Positions 15,036 through 27,109 of a stretch of DNA of 64,000 bases are shown piece after piece. The notes under the pieces were generated by a model that made no database searches, was not told where the DNA came from, and saw nothing but the letters and a program-made list of their open reading frames with translations. The stretch's first letter is position 1. Each line of letters starts with the position of its first letter. The DNA is from Clostridium sp. JN-1 (GTDB lineage Bacteria > Bacillota > Clostridia > Clostridiales > Clostridiaceae). The translations under genes and the position numbers were made by a program. The stretch lies in the NCBI RefSeq assembly GCF_003718715.1, contig NZ_CP033465.1, positions 2,294,001 through 2,358,000 on the forward strand. Reading direction: 5' to 3'.

Positions 15036-15632
15036 CTAAATTATTTTTTTAATTTCACATTTTAGCTTTTTTAAAGCATTGGCTCTATGGCTTATTGAAT
15101 TTTTTAAATCAGAATCCATTTCTGCAAAAGTCATTTTATACTCTGGTACATAAAATAGAGGGTCATATCCAAATCCATTTTCTCCCCTTTCTTCTGATAT
15201 TATTTCTCCATGCACTTCACCTTGAACCTTTATAATCTTATCCTTATTAACTACAAGCACCATTGCACATACAAATTTTGCAGTTTTCCTATCTTCACTT
15301 TTTTCAGATAATAGTTTAATTAATTTTTCATTGTTCTTCTTAAAATTTCCATGTTCTCCTGCAAATCTTGCAGAATAAACTCCAGGTGCTCCATTTAAGC
15401 AATCTACCATAAGACCTGAATCATCTGCTAAAACCATGTCATCTTCAAGTAAGTTGTGAATAGTATATGCCTTTTTATAAGCATTTTCCATAAAAGTTGT
15501 TCCATCTTCTTCTACATCTATATCTATTTTTTCATCCTTCAAAGATACTATATTTACATCATACTTTGAAAGTATTTGCCTAATTTCTCTTACTTTACCT
15601 TCATTATTGCTTGCTACAATTAACTTTTTCAT
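15036..15632 (-). CDS. rdgB: RdgB/HAM1 XTP/dITP diphosphatase
   Basis: 198 residues from the ATG at 15632. It removes dITP, XTP and related non-canonical purine nucleotides, giving NMP and PPi. Motifs: [12 protein letters not shown] at the N-terminus, [22 protein letters not shown] in the middle, [14 protein letters not shown] and [10 protein letters not shown] at the end. The start overlaps the rph stop as TAATG with AGGAGA upstream, indicating translational coupling. Confidence 0.95.
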   Translation of the reverse strand: MKKLIVASNNEGKVREIRQILSKYDVNIVSLKDEKIDIDVEEDGTTFMENAYKKAYTIHNLLEDDMVLADDSGLMVDCLNGAPGVYSARFAGEHGNFKKNNEKLIKLLSEKSEDRKTAKFVCAMVLVVNKDKIIKVQGEVHGEIISEERGENGFGYDPLFYVPEYKMTFAEMDSDLKNSISHRANALKKLKCEIKKII

Positions 15633-16378
15633 TACTCTTCTCCTGTTCCAATCCATAAAGAATCTGTTTTTAAACTGTCTTTTTGCATCTGTATCATATT
15701 TTTTATTCCCTTTTCTCCAAGTGATATGAGTTCATTAAGATCCTCTCTTGAAAATGGACTTTTTTCACCTGTTCCTTGAATTTCTATAAACTTACCTGAA
15801 TCCGTCATTACAATATTCATATCTACTTTTGCATTTGAATCCTCTTCATAACACAAATCCAAAAGCTTTTCCCCATTTACAATTCCAACACTAACTGCAC
15901 TTACAAAGTCCCTAACAGGGTATACTGAAAATGGTGTATGCCTATGCAGCTTATTTACTGCATCAATTAAAGCTACAAAAGCTCCCGAAATGGATGCAGT
16001 TCTAGTACCTCCATCAGCTTGTATAACATCACAATCTATCCATATAGTTCTCTCACCAATAGCCTTAAGGTCAACTACAGACCTCAATGCTCTGCCTATA
16101 AGCCTTTGTATTTCCATAGTTCTTCCATCTAGTTTTCCCCTTGTTATATCTCTAACTTTTCTCACATGTGTAGCCCTCGGTATCATATTATATTCACAAG
16201 TTATCCAGCCTTCACCTTTACCCCTTAAAAATGGTGGAACTCTTTCTTCAACAGATGCTGTACAAATAACTTTAGTATTTCCTGTTTCAATTAGTACAGA
16301 ACCCTCGGCATATTTGGTATAATGTCTTGTTATCTTTATATGCCTGCCTTGATTATTCTTTCTACCATCAATTCTCAT
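15632..16378 (-). CDS. rph: Ribonuclease PH
   Basis: 248 residues from the ATG at 16378 (GGAGG 6 bases upstream; a longer TTG start would overlap the ribosome binding site). Phosphorolytic 3'-5' exoribonuclease that trims tRNA 3' ends. Motifs: [67 protein letters not shown]. Coupled to rdgB, a common Firmicute pairing. Confidence 0.95.
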   Translation of the reverse strand: MRIDGRKNNQGRHIKITRHYTKYAEGSVLIETGNTKVICTASVEERVPPFLRGKGEGWITCEYNMIPRATHVRKVRDITRGKLDGRTMEIQRLIGRALRSVVDLKAIGERTIWIDCDVIQADGGTRTASISGAFVALIDAVNKLHRHTPFSVYPVRDFVSAVSVGIVNGEKLLDLCYEEDSNAKVDMNIVMTDSGKFIEIQGTGEKSPFSREDLNELISLGEKGIKNMIQMQKDSLKTDSLWIGTGEE

Positions 16379-16463
16379 ATTTACCTCCAAAAGTTAGCTT
16401 ACATTTATTCGTCACTTACTTAATTTATTATACAGTATAATTTTAGTCATGTGTGACAAAAAA

Positions 16464-17453
16464 CTATACCACTTTTTCCTTAAAAGCAAATAGCTCATCC
16501 CTCTCAGGTGGAGTTACTATTTTCTCCATACCTGAATTTACAAGTATAGATCCTTCTTTTATAACTTTGCCTATAATTGCAGCTTCAATACCATTTTGTT
16601 TTAACTTTTCAATTAAATTCTTTCCATTAGCTGTAGTTATAAGCATACTTCCAGAAGATATAAGTCTTAAAGGATCTATGTCATATCTACTGCATAACTT
16701 TTTTGTGATATCGCTTAAAGGCATCTTGTGACTATATACCTTAAATCCAACATTACTTGCTTTAGCTACTTCCCACAGAGCACCAAGTACACCGCCTTCA
16801 GTAATATCATGCATTGAACTTACTCCAAATTCACCTGAAATCATTCCCTCTTTTGCAACACTTAAATACTCTACATAACTTTTTGCTTTTTCTATTTCTT
16901 CTCTTGTTAAAATATCTTTTACTTTATCTTCATAATCATTTACTATTATACTTGTACCCTCGAGACACAGCATTTTTGTAACTATTATATCATCTCCACA
17001 TAAAGCTCCAGAAGTTGATACTGCTGAATTTTTCTTTCCCTTTCCTATTACTGTACAAGATATAACCATTTTATTTACAGCAGCAGTCACTTCTGTATGA
17101 CCGCCAAGTACTTCTATATTGAGTTTTTTTGTCTCTTCATTTATTTCATTCATTATATTCTTGATATCGTCAATAGAGCTGTTTTCTGGTGCAAGAATAG
17201 TTACCAAAATTCCAACTGGCTCAACTCCGCAGGATGCTATATCGTTACAATTTATATGTACTGCAAGCTTACCACTGTTAATATCTGCTCCAGTTATAGG
17301 ATCTGTTGAAACAACGCATTCATAATCTCCAAAATTTATAACGCTGCAATCTTCCCCTATTCCTCCCCTTATTCTTATATCGTCTCTAATACTTCCTCTA
17401 TTTTGATCTATTATATTCTTTAAATCATCCCAATTAAGTTTTCCTATCTTCAT
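16464..17453 (-). CDS. AIR synthase-related protein (HypE/PurM-like)
   Basis: 329 residues. PurM-like ATP-binding half (GIGEDCSVINFG, STDPITGADINSG, INCNDIASCGVEPVGILVTILAP, EVLGGHTEVT) and C-terminal AIRS_C half (HDITEGGVLGALWEVAKASNVGF). It is close to HypE in layout but lacks HypE's C-terminal cysteine that carries the cyano ligand, and no other hyp genes are near. The ATP-dependent activation reaction it performs is unknown. Confidence 0.85.
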   Translation of the reverse strand: MKIGKLNWDDLKNIIDQNRGSIRDDIRIRGGIGEDCSVINFGDYECVVSTDPITGADINSGKLAVHINCNDIASCGVEPVGILVTILAPENSSIDDIKNIMNEINEETKKLNIEVLGGHTEVTAAVNKMVISCTVIGKGKKNSAVSTSGALCGDDIIVTKMLCLEGTSIIVNDYEDKVKDILTREEIEKAKSYVEYLSVAKEGMISGEFGVSSMHDITEGGVLGALWEVAKASNVGFKVYSHKMPLSDITKKLCSRYDIDPLRLISSGSMLITTANGKNLIEKLKQNGIEAAIIGKVIKEGSILVNSGMEKIVTPPERDELFAFKEKVV

Positions 17454-17550
17454 TTAAATTCTTCCTTTCAATTTAAATTAATAAGCACTATTTTAAACTA
17501 TACATCATATTATTTATATAAGGATTAATTTTATAGTAGGTGTATATAAT

Positions 17551-18948
17551 TTGAAGTATATTGGCCCATTCTTAAGAATGAATAAGCTAAAAAAAGAAAA
17601 TATCGAAAATCAGCTCTTTCATTTAGCCAAAGAGTCTGTAAAACAAATTTCACTTTATTCAAAATGCGGCATATGTACCTCTACAAAAGAATTAAAGTTA
17701 AAGGACTTAGACAATTCTGATATTACCACATTTAAAGATCTTTCTCCACTATTGTGTATATATAAAAAAGCTAATCCTAAACTTATAAACGTTGATGAAA
17801 AACTTTGTTGGAACAAGGAAAAATTTAAAAAAGAAATAAACATTGACAGCACTTGTCTTATGACATTATGTCTTATGGAACTTTATGATTACTACAGTAA
17901 ATTTAAAGATATAGATAACAAAAAATATTCTATAAGTAAATTATATTTAAAATTATGCAAGAAACAGCTTGATTTTTATGCAGCATATCTTAGAAACAGC
18001 GATGGAGTTTTTGTAGACAAAAAAGATGTGAGTGATGATTATGTCAATGAATTAAAGTTAGAAGAAAAAAATAAAAAATTTAAATTTTCATCTCAAGCAC
18101 TAATGATGGCAGCTTATTATAAATTATCTAAGATGTGTAAGGATGATGAAAAATCTAATTACGAAGATTTTTCCATAGATATTTTAAACATGTTACTGGA
18201 ATTTAATGATGAGCTTTACTCTCTTTCATTTGAAGAAACCTTAAAATTGTGTTTAGCATTAAACCTATTTGTAAGTTATTCTAACAATGAAAAATGTAAA
18301 GTACTTCTCCTTGATTTATGTGATTTATTAAGTGAAAAATCTCAAAAAAATATATGTACATCAGAAGATACTAAACTTCAAAATGACTGTCTAAAGTACT
18401 TAAATTATGCCATGTTTTATATTAATACTAAAATATTAAAGTTTAAAGATGAATGTGATCTTATATTCAATAACCTCATTGACTTGTATAGTCCTGAAAA
18501 GGGAATATTTATTAAACATACTGAGAAAAAAAATATGACTTTTTCTTGTTTAGATATAACCTTGTACTTACTGACATGTTTATGTCATTGTAACATGCAT
18601 GAAAATTACGAAAAATCCAATAATCTTGTAATAATGGACGTATTTAAACACCAACTTGTTGAATCAGGTATAGTACTTAGCTGGCCTGAAGTCCTTGATA
18701 TAAATGATGTTGAAAGATATAAAAATTGTTCCATGAAATCTGAAGATTTATTAGATGATGAAAACTTTAAAATGCCTTTAATATCGACTCCAGAAAACTG
18801 TGAATTATCTTCAGTTTTTATTAAGTATGTAACTTATAATAAGAAGAAAGAAATATTTGAACCATCTAAGAGTTCGTTTGACAGTTATAGAAATATGCTT
18901 ATATTCTTCTTAATAATTTACTTATTTAATATTAAAAATAAAAATTGA
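17551..18948 (+). CDS. Uncharacterised clostridial protein
   Basis: 465 residues; no family recognised. Highly charged, rich in Lys, Asp, Leu and Tyr, with a scattered set of cysteines (CGICTS near residue 39, then singles throughout). Predicted helical in paired-helix fashion, with no signal peptide or membrane segment. The TTG at 17551 has AGGTG 9 bases upstream; an ATG ten codons later is the alternative. It is divergent from the HypE-like gene and followed by a small Cys-rich protein. Confidence 0.7.
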   Translation: MKYIGPFLRMNKLKKENIENQLFHLAKESVKQISLYSKCGICTSTKELKLKDLDNSDITTFKDLSPLLCIYKKANPKLINVDEKLCWNKEKFKKEINIDSTCLMTLCLMELYDYYSKFKDIDNKKYSISKLYLKLCKKQLDFYAAYLRNSDGVFVDKKDVSDDYVNELKLEEKNKKFKFSSQALMMAAYYKLSKMCKDDEKSNYEDFSIDILNMLLEFNDELYSLSFEETLKLCLALNLFVSYSNNEKCKVLLLDLCDLLSEKSQKNICTSEDTKLQNDCLKYLNYAMFYINTKILKFKDECDLIFNNLIDLYSPEKGIFIKHTEKKNMTFSCLDITLYLLTCLCHCNMHENYEKSNNLVIMDVFKHQLVESGIVLSWPEVLDINDVERYKNCSMKSEDLLDDENFKMPLISTPENCELSSVFIKYVTYNKKKEIFEPSKSSFDSYRNMLIFFLIIYLFNIKNKN

Positions 18949-19017
18949 ATTTCAGGATATACTATAGTTAAAACTTAAAACAAAATTCAACCTACTTATA
19001 AAGGGGGTTGTAAAACA

Positions 19018-19176
19018 ATGATGAATATAAACTGTTCCGAAAAATGTATTCACGAAGAAAATGGTAAATGTACTTTAGACCGTATAATGCCGCTTTCAAA
19101 TGTTTTTAATAATGAAGCAAAATGTGCTTACTTTACTGCTAGAAAATCAAGTCAAAGTGGTTTCCCTAAAAAATAA
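19018..19176 (+). CDS. Small cysteine-rich protein
   Basis: 52 residues: MMNINCSEKCIHEENGKCTL, later EAKCAYFT. The CxxxC-x7-C-x17-C spacing suggests a small metal site or disulphide knot; similar 50-residue proteins occur in many clostridia without known function. GGGGG lies 9 bases upstream of the ATG, and a good terminator follows at once, so it is a genuine short gene. Confidence 0.75.
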   Translation: MMNINCSEKCIHEENGKCTLDRIMPLSNVFNNEAKCAYFTARKSSQSGFPKK

Positions 19177-19195
19177 GGGAAACCATTTAATTTTT
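19158..19195 (+). terminator. Rho-independent terminator
   Basis: Stem TGGTTTCCCT/AGGGAAACCA (19158-19167, 19176-19185) followed by TTTAATTTTT. It separates the small Cys-rich gene from the convergent lipoprotein gene and is symmetric enough to serve both. Confidence 0.85.
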
Positions 19196-20785
19196 AAAAT
19201 ATGCCTTATCTAAAACTACATTTCCGCTGTGATTTATATATACATCACATATTTTCTGTTTTTTACAAACAATTGTATCATCAAAATATAATGGAATTAG
19301 AATCATATCCTGCATCAGTATATTTTCAGCATTTCTAAAAAAGCTAATTTGTTTATCTCTATCAATTTCTACTTTGCCTTGTGATACCTCAGAATCGTAT
19401 TGTAAATTTTTATATCCATATATATTTGATCTTGAAGTAGAAGTCCACAATTCTAAAAATGCCAAAGGGTAATTATACAGAGGCAAGTAATCTATCTTAG
19501 CCATATCATAATCACCTCTTTCTATTGTATCCTTAAATTCTTCCATTTCATACCCTTCACTGTCTACAATCAAGCCTAAATTATCCTTTAAACTTTTAAC
19601 AATACTATCACATACTTTTCTATTTTCCTCGGTATCTAAATATATAAGCTTTAAATTCTTATCATTTTGTTGATATGAGCTGTTTTTAAAATCCTGCAGT
19701 GCAGCATCTTTTTGAGAGTTTACATCAAAAAAATTCTTATTTATATAGTTACCATTGAGTCCATCACTAACACCATCTGGAATATAAGTTAATGCTGGTC
19801 TTACAGAATCATTTAATATATTTTTAGTTATTTCATTTCTATCAATACATTCTGATATGGCTTTTCTTAAATCTACATTACTTATAATATCACTATTTTT
19901 AGGATTAAAAATCAAAGCATTACCAGTATGCCCTGTATATTTAAATGCGCTGCCTGAATTAACTAAATTTTTTACTTCCGGCTCAGGTGGATCAGTAAAT
20001 ACATTGATTAAATTACTTTGAAAATTAGCAAGGGATGCTTCTTTAATATTACTAAAATTTACTAAAATTTTATTTGATTTAACGCTGTCCTTATTCCAAT
20101 AGTACTTATTTTTTATCAAAGTTACTCCGCTGTCTTTAGAAAAATTATCGATAACAAAATATCCTGAATATAAAATATTTTTATATTGATCCTTCCAGTT
20201 TTTTAGTTTGCTATCAATTTTTCTCAAGCTGTAGATGGGCTCACTCAATATATTTAAAAGGTAACCACATGGATAATTAAGTCTAATTTCAAGCGTTTTC
20301 TCATCTAATGCCTTTATAGCAGCATTGCTAAAATCCTTAATTCCATTTTCATAATCTTGAACACCAAATATACAATATAATTGTTCAGTATATATACTGC
20401 CTTTACCAGCTTTAAAAAATTCTTTAAAAAATTCGACAAAATCATTAGCTGTTATATTTGAGCCGCTGCTCCATTTTGCATTATCTCGTATTTTAAATGT
20501 ATAACACGTTTGATCCTCATTTATAGTCCAACTTTGAGCTAAAGCAGGAATTATCTGTCCATTTAAATCCATTTTAACTAATCCTTCGAATAAATTTACA
20601 ATGAGGTCCTGCTGTTTTAAATCATAATTGTCAGCCATAATCAAATCATTTGGACATTTAGCCATATCATATATAATATAATTTTTAGGTTTTTCTGTTT
20701 TATTTGCCTGAACATTCTTTTCAACACATCCGCTGCTAAAAAAAGTAAAGCAGATAATTATTAAAAAACAAATAACTCTCTTCAT
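19187..20785 (-). CDS. Peptide/nickel-type ABC substrate-binding lipoprotein
   Basis: 532 residues from the ATG at 20785 (GAGGAGA upstream). Lipoprotein signal peptide ICFLIIICFTFFSSGC with Cys lipidation site. SBP_bac_5 domain throughout: LVKMDLNGQIIPALAQSWTI, TCYTFKIRDNAKWSSG, VDLRKAISECIDRNEI. It captures oligopeptides or a similar ligand outside the membrane. No permease or ATPase gene is adjacent, so it must share a distant transporter. Confidence 0.9.
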   Translation of the reverse strand: MKRVICFLIIICFTFFSSGCVEKNVQANKTEKPKNYIIYDMAKCPNDLIMADNYDLKQQDLIVNLFEGLVKMDLNGQIIPALAQSWTINEDQTCYTFKIRDNAKWSSGSNITANDFVEFFKEFFKAGKGSIYTEQLYCIFGVQDYENGIKDFSNAAIKALDEKTLEIRLNYPCGYLLNILSEPIYSLRKIDSKLKNWKDQYKNILYSGYFVIDNFSKDSGVTLIKNKYYWNKDSVKSNKILVNFSNIKEASLANFQSNLINVFTDPPEPEVKNLVNSGSAFKYTGHTGNALIFNPKNSDIISNVDLRKAISECIDRNEITKNILNDSVRPALTYIPDGVSDGLNGNYINKNFFDVNSQKDAALQDFKNSSYQQNDKNLKLIYLDTEENRKVCDSIVKSLKDNLGLIVDSEGYEMEEFKDTIERGDYDMAKIDYLPLYNYPLAFLELWTSTSRSNIYGYKNLQYDSEVSQGKVEIDRDKQISFFRNAENILMQDMILIPLYFDDTIVCKKQKICDVYINHSGNVVLDKAYFKN

Positions 20786-20841
20786 AAAAGTTCTCCTCAT
20801 TTTTAATATCATTAGAATTATTAGCATTTACACGAAAAAAT

Positions 20842-20866
20842 AAACAAAACTTTCAAAGTTTTGTTT
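20842..20866. promoter_or_regulatory. 25-base perfect palindrome upstream of the lipoprotein gene
   Basis: Arms AAACAAAACTTT and AAAGTTTTGTTT around a single C, 57 bases before the ATG of the lipoprotein. A one-base loop argues against a hairpin terminator and for a dimer-binding operator. Confidence 0.5.
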
Positions 20867-20875
20867 AAGGTGATA

Positions 20876-20938
20876 ATTAAAAAAGGAATTATCAAATTAA
20901 TACTTAAAAGTATATAGCTTGATAATTCCTTTTTAATT
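20876..20938. terminator. Large inverted repeat, bidirectional terminator
   Basis: Stem AAAAAGGAATTATCAA/TTGATAATTCCTTTTT with an inner palindrome ATACTTAAAAGTAT in the loop. It follows the small membrane protein gene on the minus strand, and the T-run is present in both directions. Confidence 0.75.
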
Positions 20939-20969
20939 ACATTTTTTTAATATAATACCGAGAAAATTT

Positions 20970-21239
20970 TTAATAAACTTTCATAAACATAAAAACCATA
21001 GTTGTTACAGCTATAATAAAACAAGCTGCAGGATATACTATATTTTTTAAGTTAGATTTTAAATCAAACATCTTAATAGCCCACATAATCATTGTGAGTG
21101 TCATGCACAGCTGAAGTGTATAATAACTATCGAAATATTTAAAATACGTAAATTGATACGTAGTAAGGAGCGTTAGTATTAAAGAAAGAATTGTAAAAAT
21201 AACTCCTATCCATCCTAAAATATTAATAGTTTTCCTCAT
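20970..21239 (-). CDS. Small three-helix membrane protein
   Basis: 89 residues from the ATG at 21239 (GGAGGA 7 bases upstream). Three hydrophobic segments at about residues 7-29, 41-57 and 67-86. No family is recognised and no neighbour hints at a role. Downstream of ligA on the same strand, about 100 bases away. Confidence 0.7.
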   Translation of the reverse strand: MRKTINILGWIGVIFTILSLILTLLTTYQFTYFKYFDSYYTLQLCMTLTMIMWAIKMFDLKSNLKNIVYPAACFIIAVTTMVFMFMKVY

Positions 21240-21336
21240 TTTCTTATCCTCCACATGCTAATACAATAATTATTGTACAAGCTCAATCCACTTAATAATA
21301 ATCTTTTTTTTGAATTTTGTAAATACTGATTTAAAG

Positions 21337-23355
<2,019 letters not shown>

Positions 23356-23362
23356 TTACCCC

Positions 23363-25591
23363 CTATACTGCTTCCAGTGGAACTATTCCATACATTAAGT
23401 TTTTAATTCCCATTTTGTCAAATGCAATAGTAAGTTTGATATTACCATTACTATTTGAGATACTTACAATAGTTCCAATTCCAAACTTAGCATGCCTAAC
23501 TTTCATACCCATTTTTATTTCATCTGCCTTAAGTCCAGCTGCACTTTTAGCAGCTGCATTTTCCTCATATTTATTTTGTGTAAAGTATGGTTTTTTATCT
23601 AAACCTTTATAAGTAGGCTTTGCATTATTTTTAAAGCTATTAAATGTCCATGAAGGTTTTTTAGCTTGTTCATCACATTCTTTTAAGCTGTCGGATATTT
23701 CGTATATAAAATCTGATTCAGGATTATATACAGTATTTTTGAAAGATCTTCTTCTTTCTGCTGAAGTCATATATAGTAATTCCTTGGCTCTCGTTATTCC
23801 AACATAACATAACCTTCTGGATTCTTCCATCTCATTTTCATCATTTAGCGACATACTGCTTGGGAATATTCCATTTTCCATTCCAACCATAAAAACTACA
23901 GGAAATTCTAGTCCCTTTGCACTGTGCACAGTCATCATTACTACTGAATCTGAATTTTCATCAAAATTGTCTATATCAGATACTAGTGCAACATTTTCCA
24001 AAAAAGCAGACAAAGATTTATCTTCTGAATTACTTTCAAATTCCTTTGCTGCAAGTATAAGCTGATTTAAATTTTCTATTCTACTCAGCACTTCAGGATC
24101 TTTTGAATCCTTAATCTTATCAATGTACTTTGTAGTTTCAAGTATCTCTTCTATAATATTTGAAATTGGCAGCTTATCCTTACTTTTTATAAAGCTATTT
24201 ATAAGGCTTACAAATTTTTTAATAGAAGATATGCTCCTTGAAGAAAGATTTAATACTTCATCTACATCAAGCAGTACACTGTACATGCATTCATCCATTG
24301 AATTTGCAAAGTCTTGAACTTTTTTTACGGTAGTATCTCCAATATTACGTTTTGGAACATTTATTATTCTTCTTAAACTTATATCATCCAAAGGATTGTT
24401 TATAAACTTCAAATATGCCATTATATCCTTAATTTCTTTTCTGTCATAAAATTTCAATCCGCCAATTATTCTATATGGTATACCTGACTTTATAAATACT
24501 TCCTCGAAAATACGCGACTGTGCGTTTGTCCTATATAATATTGCAAAATCATTATAACTTCTGCTGCCTTCTGCCATTTTTTTGATTTTAGAACCTACAT
24601 AAACTGCCTCATCTATATCAGACTGTGCTCTATATATCTTTATCTTTTCTCCGCTCTCATTTTTGGTTCTAAGTACCTTATTTTTTCTTTGGCAATTATT
24701 TTTTATAACATCATTTGCAGCATTTAATATGTTTGCCTTTGATCTATAATTTTCTTCTAATTTTACAACCTTAGAACTAGGATAATCTTTTTCAAAATCT
24801 AAAATATTTTTTATATCAGCACCTCTCCACTGATAAATACATTGATCATCATCACCAACCGCACATATATTTTTATGCTCAAAAGCAAGTAACTTTAAAA
24901 GTTCATATTGACATCTATTAGTATCCTGATACTCGTCTACCATTATGTATTGAAATTTTCTCTGATAAAACTTAAGTACATCTGGATTTTTCTTAAATAA
25001 TTCAACAGTTTTATATATCAAATCATCAAAATCGAGTGCATTGTTATTCTTTAACTTTTTTTGATACAGCAAGTAAACATCTGCTATTTTATTCACTCTG
25101 AAGTTGTTCTCATTTTCCTTTTTATACTGCTCAGGCTGCACTAAGTTATCTTTTTGCTCTGATATTTTAGATATAATCTCTTTATCAGTTATATTCTTTT
25201 CGCTTATGCCGACTTCCTGCATACACTGTTTTATTAAAACTTTCTGATCATATGAATCATATATTGCAAAATTTTTGTTATATCCTAATTTATCTATTTC
25301 TCTTCTAAGTATTCGCACACAGCATGAATGGAAGGTAGATATCCACATATTATCTACTTTATTTCCAACTAAACCTCTAACTCTTTCTTTCATTTCATTA
25401 GCTGCTTTATTTGTGAAAGTTATAGCTAAAATTTTTGAAGGATATATGTTTAAATTTTCAATCATATGAGCTATTCTATAAGTCAATACTCTTGTCTTTC
25501 CCGAGCCAGCTCCAGCTAGAATAAGCAGTGGTCCATCTATAGTCATTGCTGCTTCATACTGTTCCTTATTTAAAAATTCTTTTAAATTCAT
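23363..25591 (-). CDS. pcrA: ATP-dependent DNA helicase PcrA/UvrD
   Basis: 742 residues from the ATG at 25591 (AGGGAG 9 bases upstream). SF1A motifs: Q motif LNKEQYEAA, Walker A AGAGSGKT, VDEYQDTN, GDDDQCIYQWRGA, LEENYRS, VHSAKGLEFPVVF, VGITRAKELLYM. The C-terminal tail carries the Tudor-like RNA polymerase-interacting segment (VRHAKFGIGTIVSI). It unwinds 3'-5' in mismatch and excision repair and rolling-circle replication. First gene of a pcrA-ligA unit. Confidence 0.97.
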   Translation of the reverse strand: MNLKEFLNKEQYEAAMTIDGPLLILAGAGSGKTRVLTYRIAHMIENLNIYPSKILAITFTNKAANEMKERVRGLVGNKVDNMWISTFHSCCVRILRREIDKLGYNKNFAIYDSYDQKVLIKQCMQEVGISEKNITDKEIISKISEQKDNLVQPEQYKKENENNFRVNKIADVYLLYQKKLKNNNALDFDDLIYKTVELFKKNPDVLKFYQRKFQYIMVDEYQDTNRCQYELLKLLAFEHKNICAVGDDDQCIYQWRGADIKNILDFEKDYPSSKVVKLEENYRSKANILNAANDVIKNNCQRKNKVLRTKNESGEKIKIYRAQSDIDEAVYVGSKIKKMAEGSRSYNDFAILYRTNAQSRIFEEVFIKSGIPYRIIGGLKFYDRKEIKDIMAYLKFINNPLDDISLRRIINVPKRNIGDTTVKKVQDFANSMDECMYSVLLDVDEVLNLSSRSISSIKKFVSLINSFIKSKDKLPISNIIEEILETTKYIDKIKDSKDPEVLSRIENLNQLILAAKEFESNSEDKSLSAFLENVALVSDIDNFDENSDSVVMMTVHSAKGLEFPVVFMVGMENGIFPSSMSLNDENEMEESRRLCYVGITRAKELLYMTSAERRRSFKNTVYNPESDFIYEISDSLKECDEQAKKPSWTFNSFKNNAKPTYKGLDKKPYFTQNKYEENAAAKSAAGLKADEIKMGMKVRHAKFGIGTIVSISNSNGNIKLTIAFDKMGIKNLMYGIVPLEAV

Positions 25592-25672
25592 ATTTTTCAA
25601 CTCCCTGGTCTCTTTAGTAAGCCTTACTTTTAATATTATAACATCTTAGTAACTTGTTTAATCACAAAACAT

Positions 25673-25726
25673 AAAAAACGTGCTGATATACTTAAAAGTT
25701 AATTTGTCATAATATCAACACATTTT
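25673..25726 (-). terminator. Rho-independent terminator of yerC
   Basis: Imperfect stem CGTGCTGATAT/ATATCAACACA with a long loop and TTTTTT on the minus strand, just past the yerC stop at 25730. Confidence 0.65.
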
Positions 25727-25729
25727 CGT

Positions 25730-26038
25730 CTACTTTTTTGAATTTTTACTGAGTCTTTCAAGAACTATCTTATATCCATCGCTTCCATAATTTAAGCACC
25801 TATTTACCCTACTTATGGTAGCTGTACTAGCCCCCGTTGCAACTGCTATATCAACATATGTTTTTTTATCTTTAAGCATCTTTGCAACTTGCAGCCTTTG
25901 CTCAAGTGATTTTATTTCATTTATAGTACATATATCATCAAAAAATCTATAACACTCTTCTTTTGTTTTTAAGCAAAGCATCGCTTCACATAAAAAATCC
26001 ATTTGTGAACTTTGAAGTTTAGATTTATACTTTTCCAC
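25730..26038 (-). CDS. YerC/YecD TrpR-like DNA-binding protein
   Basis: 102 residues. The TrpR-family helix-turn-helix is clear: IKSLEQRLQVAKMLKDKKTY then DIAVATGASTATISRVNRCL. The protein is conserved near pcrA in Firmicutes; its target is uncertain. AAGGAG lies before the ATG. Own terminator downstream. Confidence 0.9.
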   Translation of the reverse strand: MEKYKSKLQSSQMDFLCEAMLCLKTKEECYRFFDDICTINEIKSLEQRLQVAKMLKDKKTYVDIAVATGASTATISRVNRCLNYGSDGYKIVLERLSKNSKK

Positions 26039-26124
26039 AAGCTCAACTCCTTACTGTATCGATGTATGACTTAATTACAATTTTATCACGATTTAACGCA
26101 TTAATCTATAAAACATAATAATTT

Positions 26125-26164
26125 TACAAAAAATTAAAAAGCAGTTCATTGGGGCATGAACTGC
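26125..26164 (-). terminator. Rho-independent terminator of the pseudouridine synthase gene
   Basis: Stem GCAGTTCAT/ATGAACTGC (26141-26149, 26155-26163) followed on the minus strand by TTTTTAATTTTTT. A second AT-rich hairpin lies at 26171-26205. Confidence 0.8.
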
Positions 26165-26314
26165 TGACTAATAAATAAAAAGGGGGCTATTATCCTTTTA
26201 TTTATCCTTGCAAGACTATTATATTAGAGAGTATTACAAATTTCAAGCTAATTCTGCTAAAATAATTGTAAATTTTATATAAACATGACATATTTTATAA
26301 GTTATGCAATAACT

Positions 26315-27025
26315 TTATTTAAGGCTTTCTAATTCCTTTTTAGTGAGTTCCCTATAACTTCCTTCTTCAAGATTTGGGTCTAAAATTAACGCTCCAAACT
26401 TTATTCTCTTTAAATAAATTACTTTTTTACCTAAACCTTCAAACATCCTCTTTACTTGATGAAACTTGCCTTCATATATTGTAACCTTAACTTTTGAACA
26501 ACTTTCATCTACATGTAAAATTTCGAGTTCACCCGGCATGCACTTATAGCCATCATCTAAAGTAATTCCCTTTTCAAATGCTTTTACATCTTCATCTGTA
26601 ACTTTTTTATCAATTTCAGCATAATAAACCTTATCCACATGATTTTTAGGCGATATCAGCCTGTGATTTAAGTTTCCATCATTAGTTATTAATAAAAGTC
26701 CAACAGTATCTTTATCAAGTCTTCCAACTGGAAATGGATTAAAAACTTGATACTCTGGTTCCAATAAATCTATGACAGTTTCATCATATTTATCAAAAGT
26801 TGCAGATACAACTTCTGCTGGTTTATTCATCATCAAATAAATGTACTTTCTATATGTTACAAGTTCCCCAGACACCTTTATTTCGCTTATATTTGGATCT
26901 ATCTTGATTCCACTATCCTTTACAATTGAGTGATCTACCTCAACCATGCCGTCCTTGACAAGCGTCTTAATTTCCTTTCTAGTGCCATATCCAAGGTTTG
27001 ATAATATCTTGTCTAATCTTTCCAT
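26315..27025 (-). CDS. RsuA-family 16S rRNA pseudouridine synthase
   Basis: 236 residues: N-terminal S4 domain (MERLDKILSNLGYGTRKEIKTLVKDG), catalytic domain with PVGRLDKDTVGLLLITNDG (catalytic Asp in GRLDKDT) and KFHQVKRMFEGLGKKV near the end. This is the RsuA subgroup of RsuA/RluB/E/F enzymes, which isomerises a uridine in 16S rRNA. Exact target not provable here. AGGAGG precedes the ATG. Confidence 0.9.
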   Translation of the reverse strand: MERLDKILSNLGYGTRKEIKTLVKDGMVEVDHSIVKDSGIKIDPNISEIKVSGELVTYRKYIYLMMNKPAEVVSATFDKYDETVIDLLEPEYQVFNPFPVGRLDKDTVGLLLITNDGNLNHRLISPKNHVDKVYYAEIDKKVTDEDVKAFEKGITLDDGYKCMPGELEILHVDESCSKVKVTIYEGKFHQVKRMFEGLGKKVIYLKRIKFGALILDPNLEEGSYRELTKKELESLK

Positions 27026-27109
27026 TTAAATCCTCCTATTTATTATATTAGCTAAACTTTATTATAACCTTTAATAAAAAAAATAAAAACAGCCTTTTAA
27101 AGACCGTCT

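Noticed and set aside
16464-17453. HypE hydrogenase maturase
   Set aside because: No C-terminal cysteine motif and no other hyp genes; [FeFe] hydrogenases do not need HypE.
26171-26205. Second terminator-like AT hairpin
   Set aside because: Imperfect stem with a bulge and no T-run in a useful direction; the neighbouring 26125-26164 hairpin explains termination.
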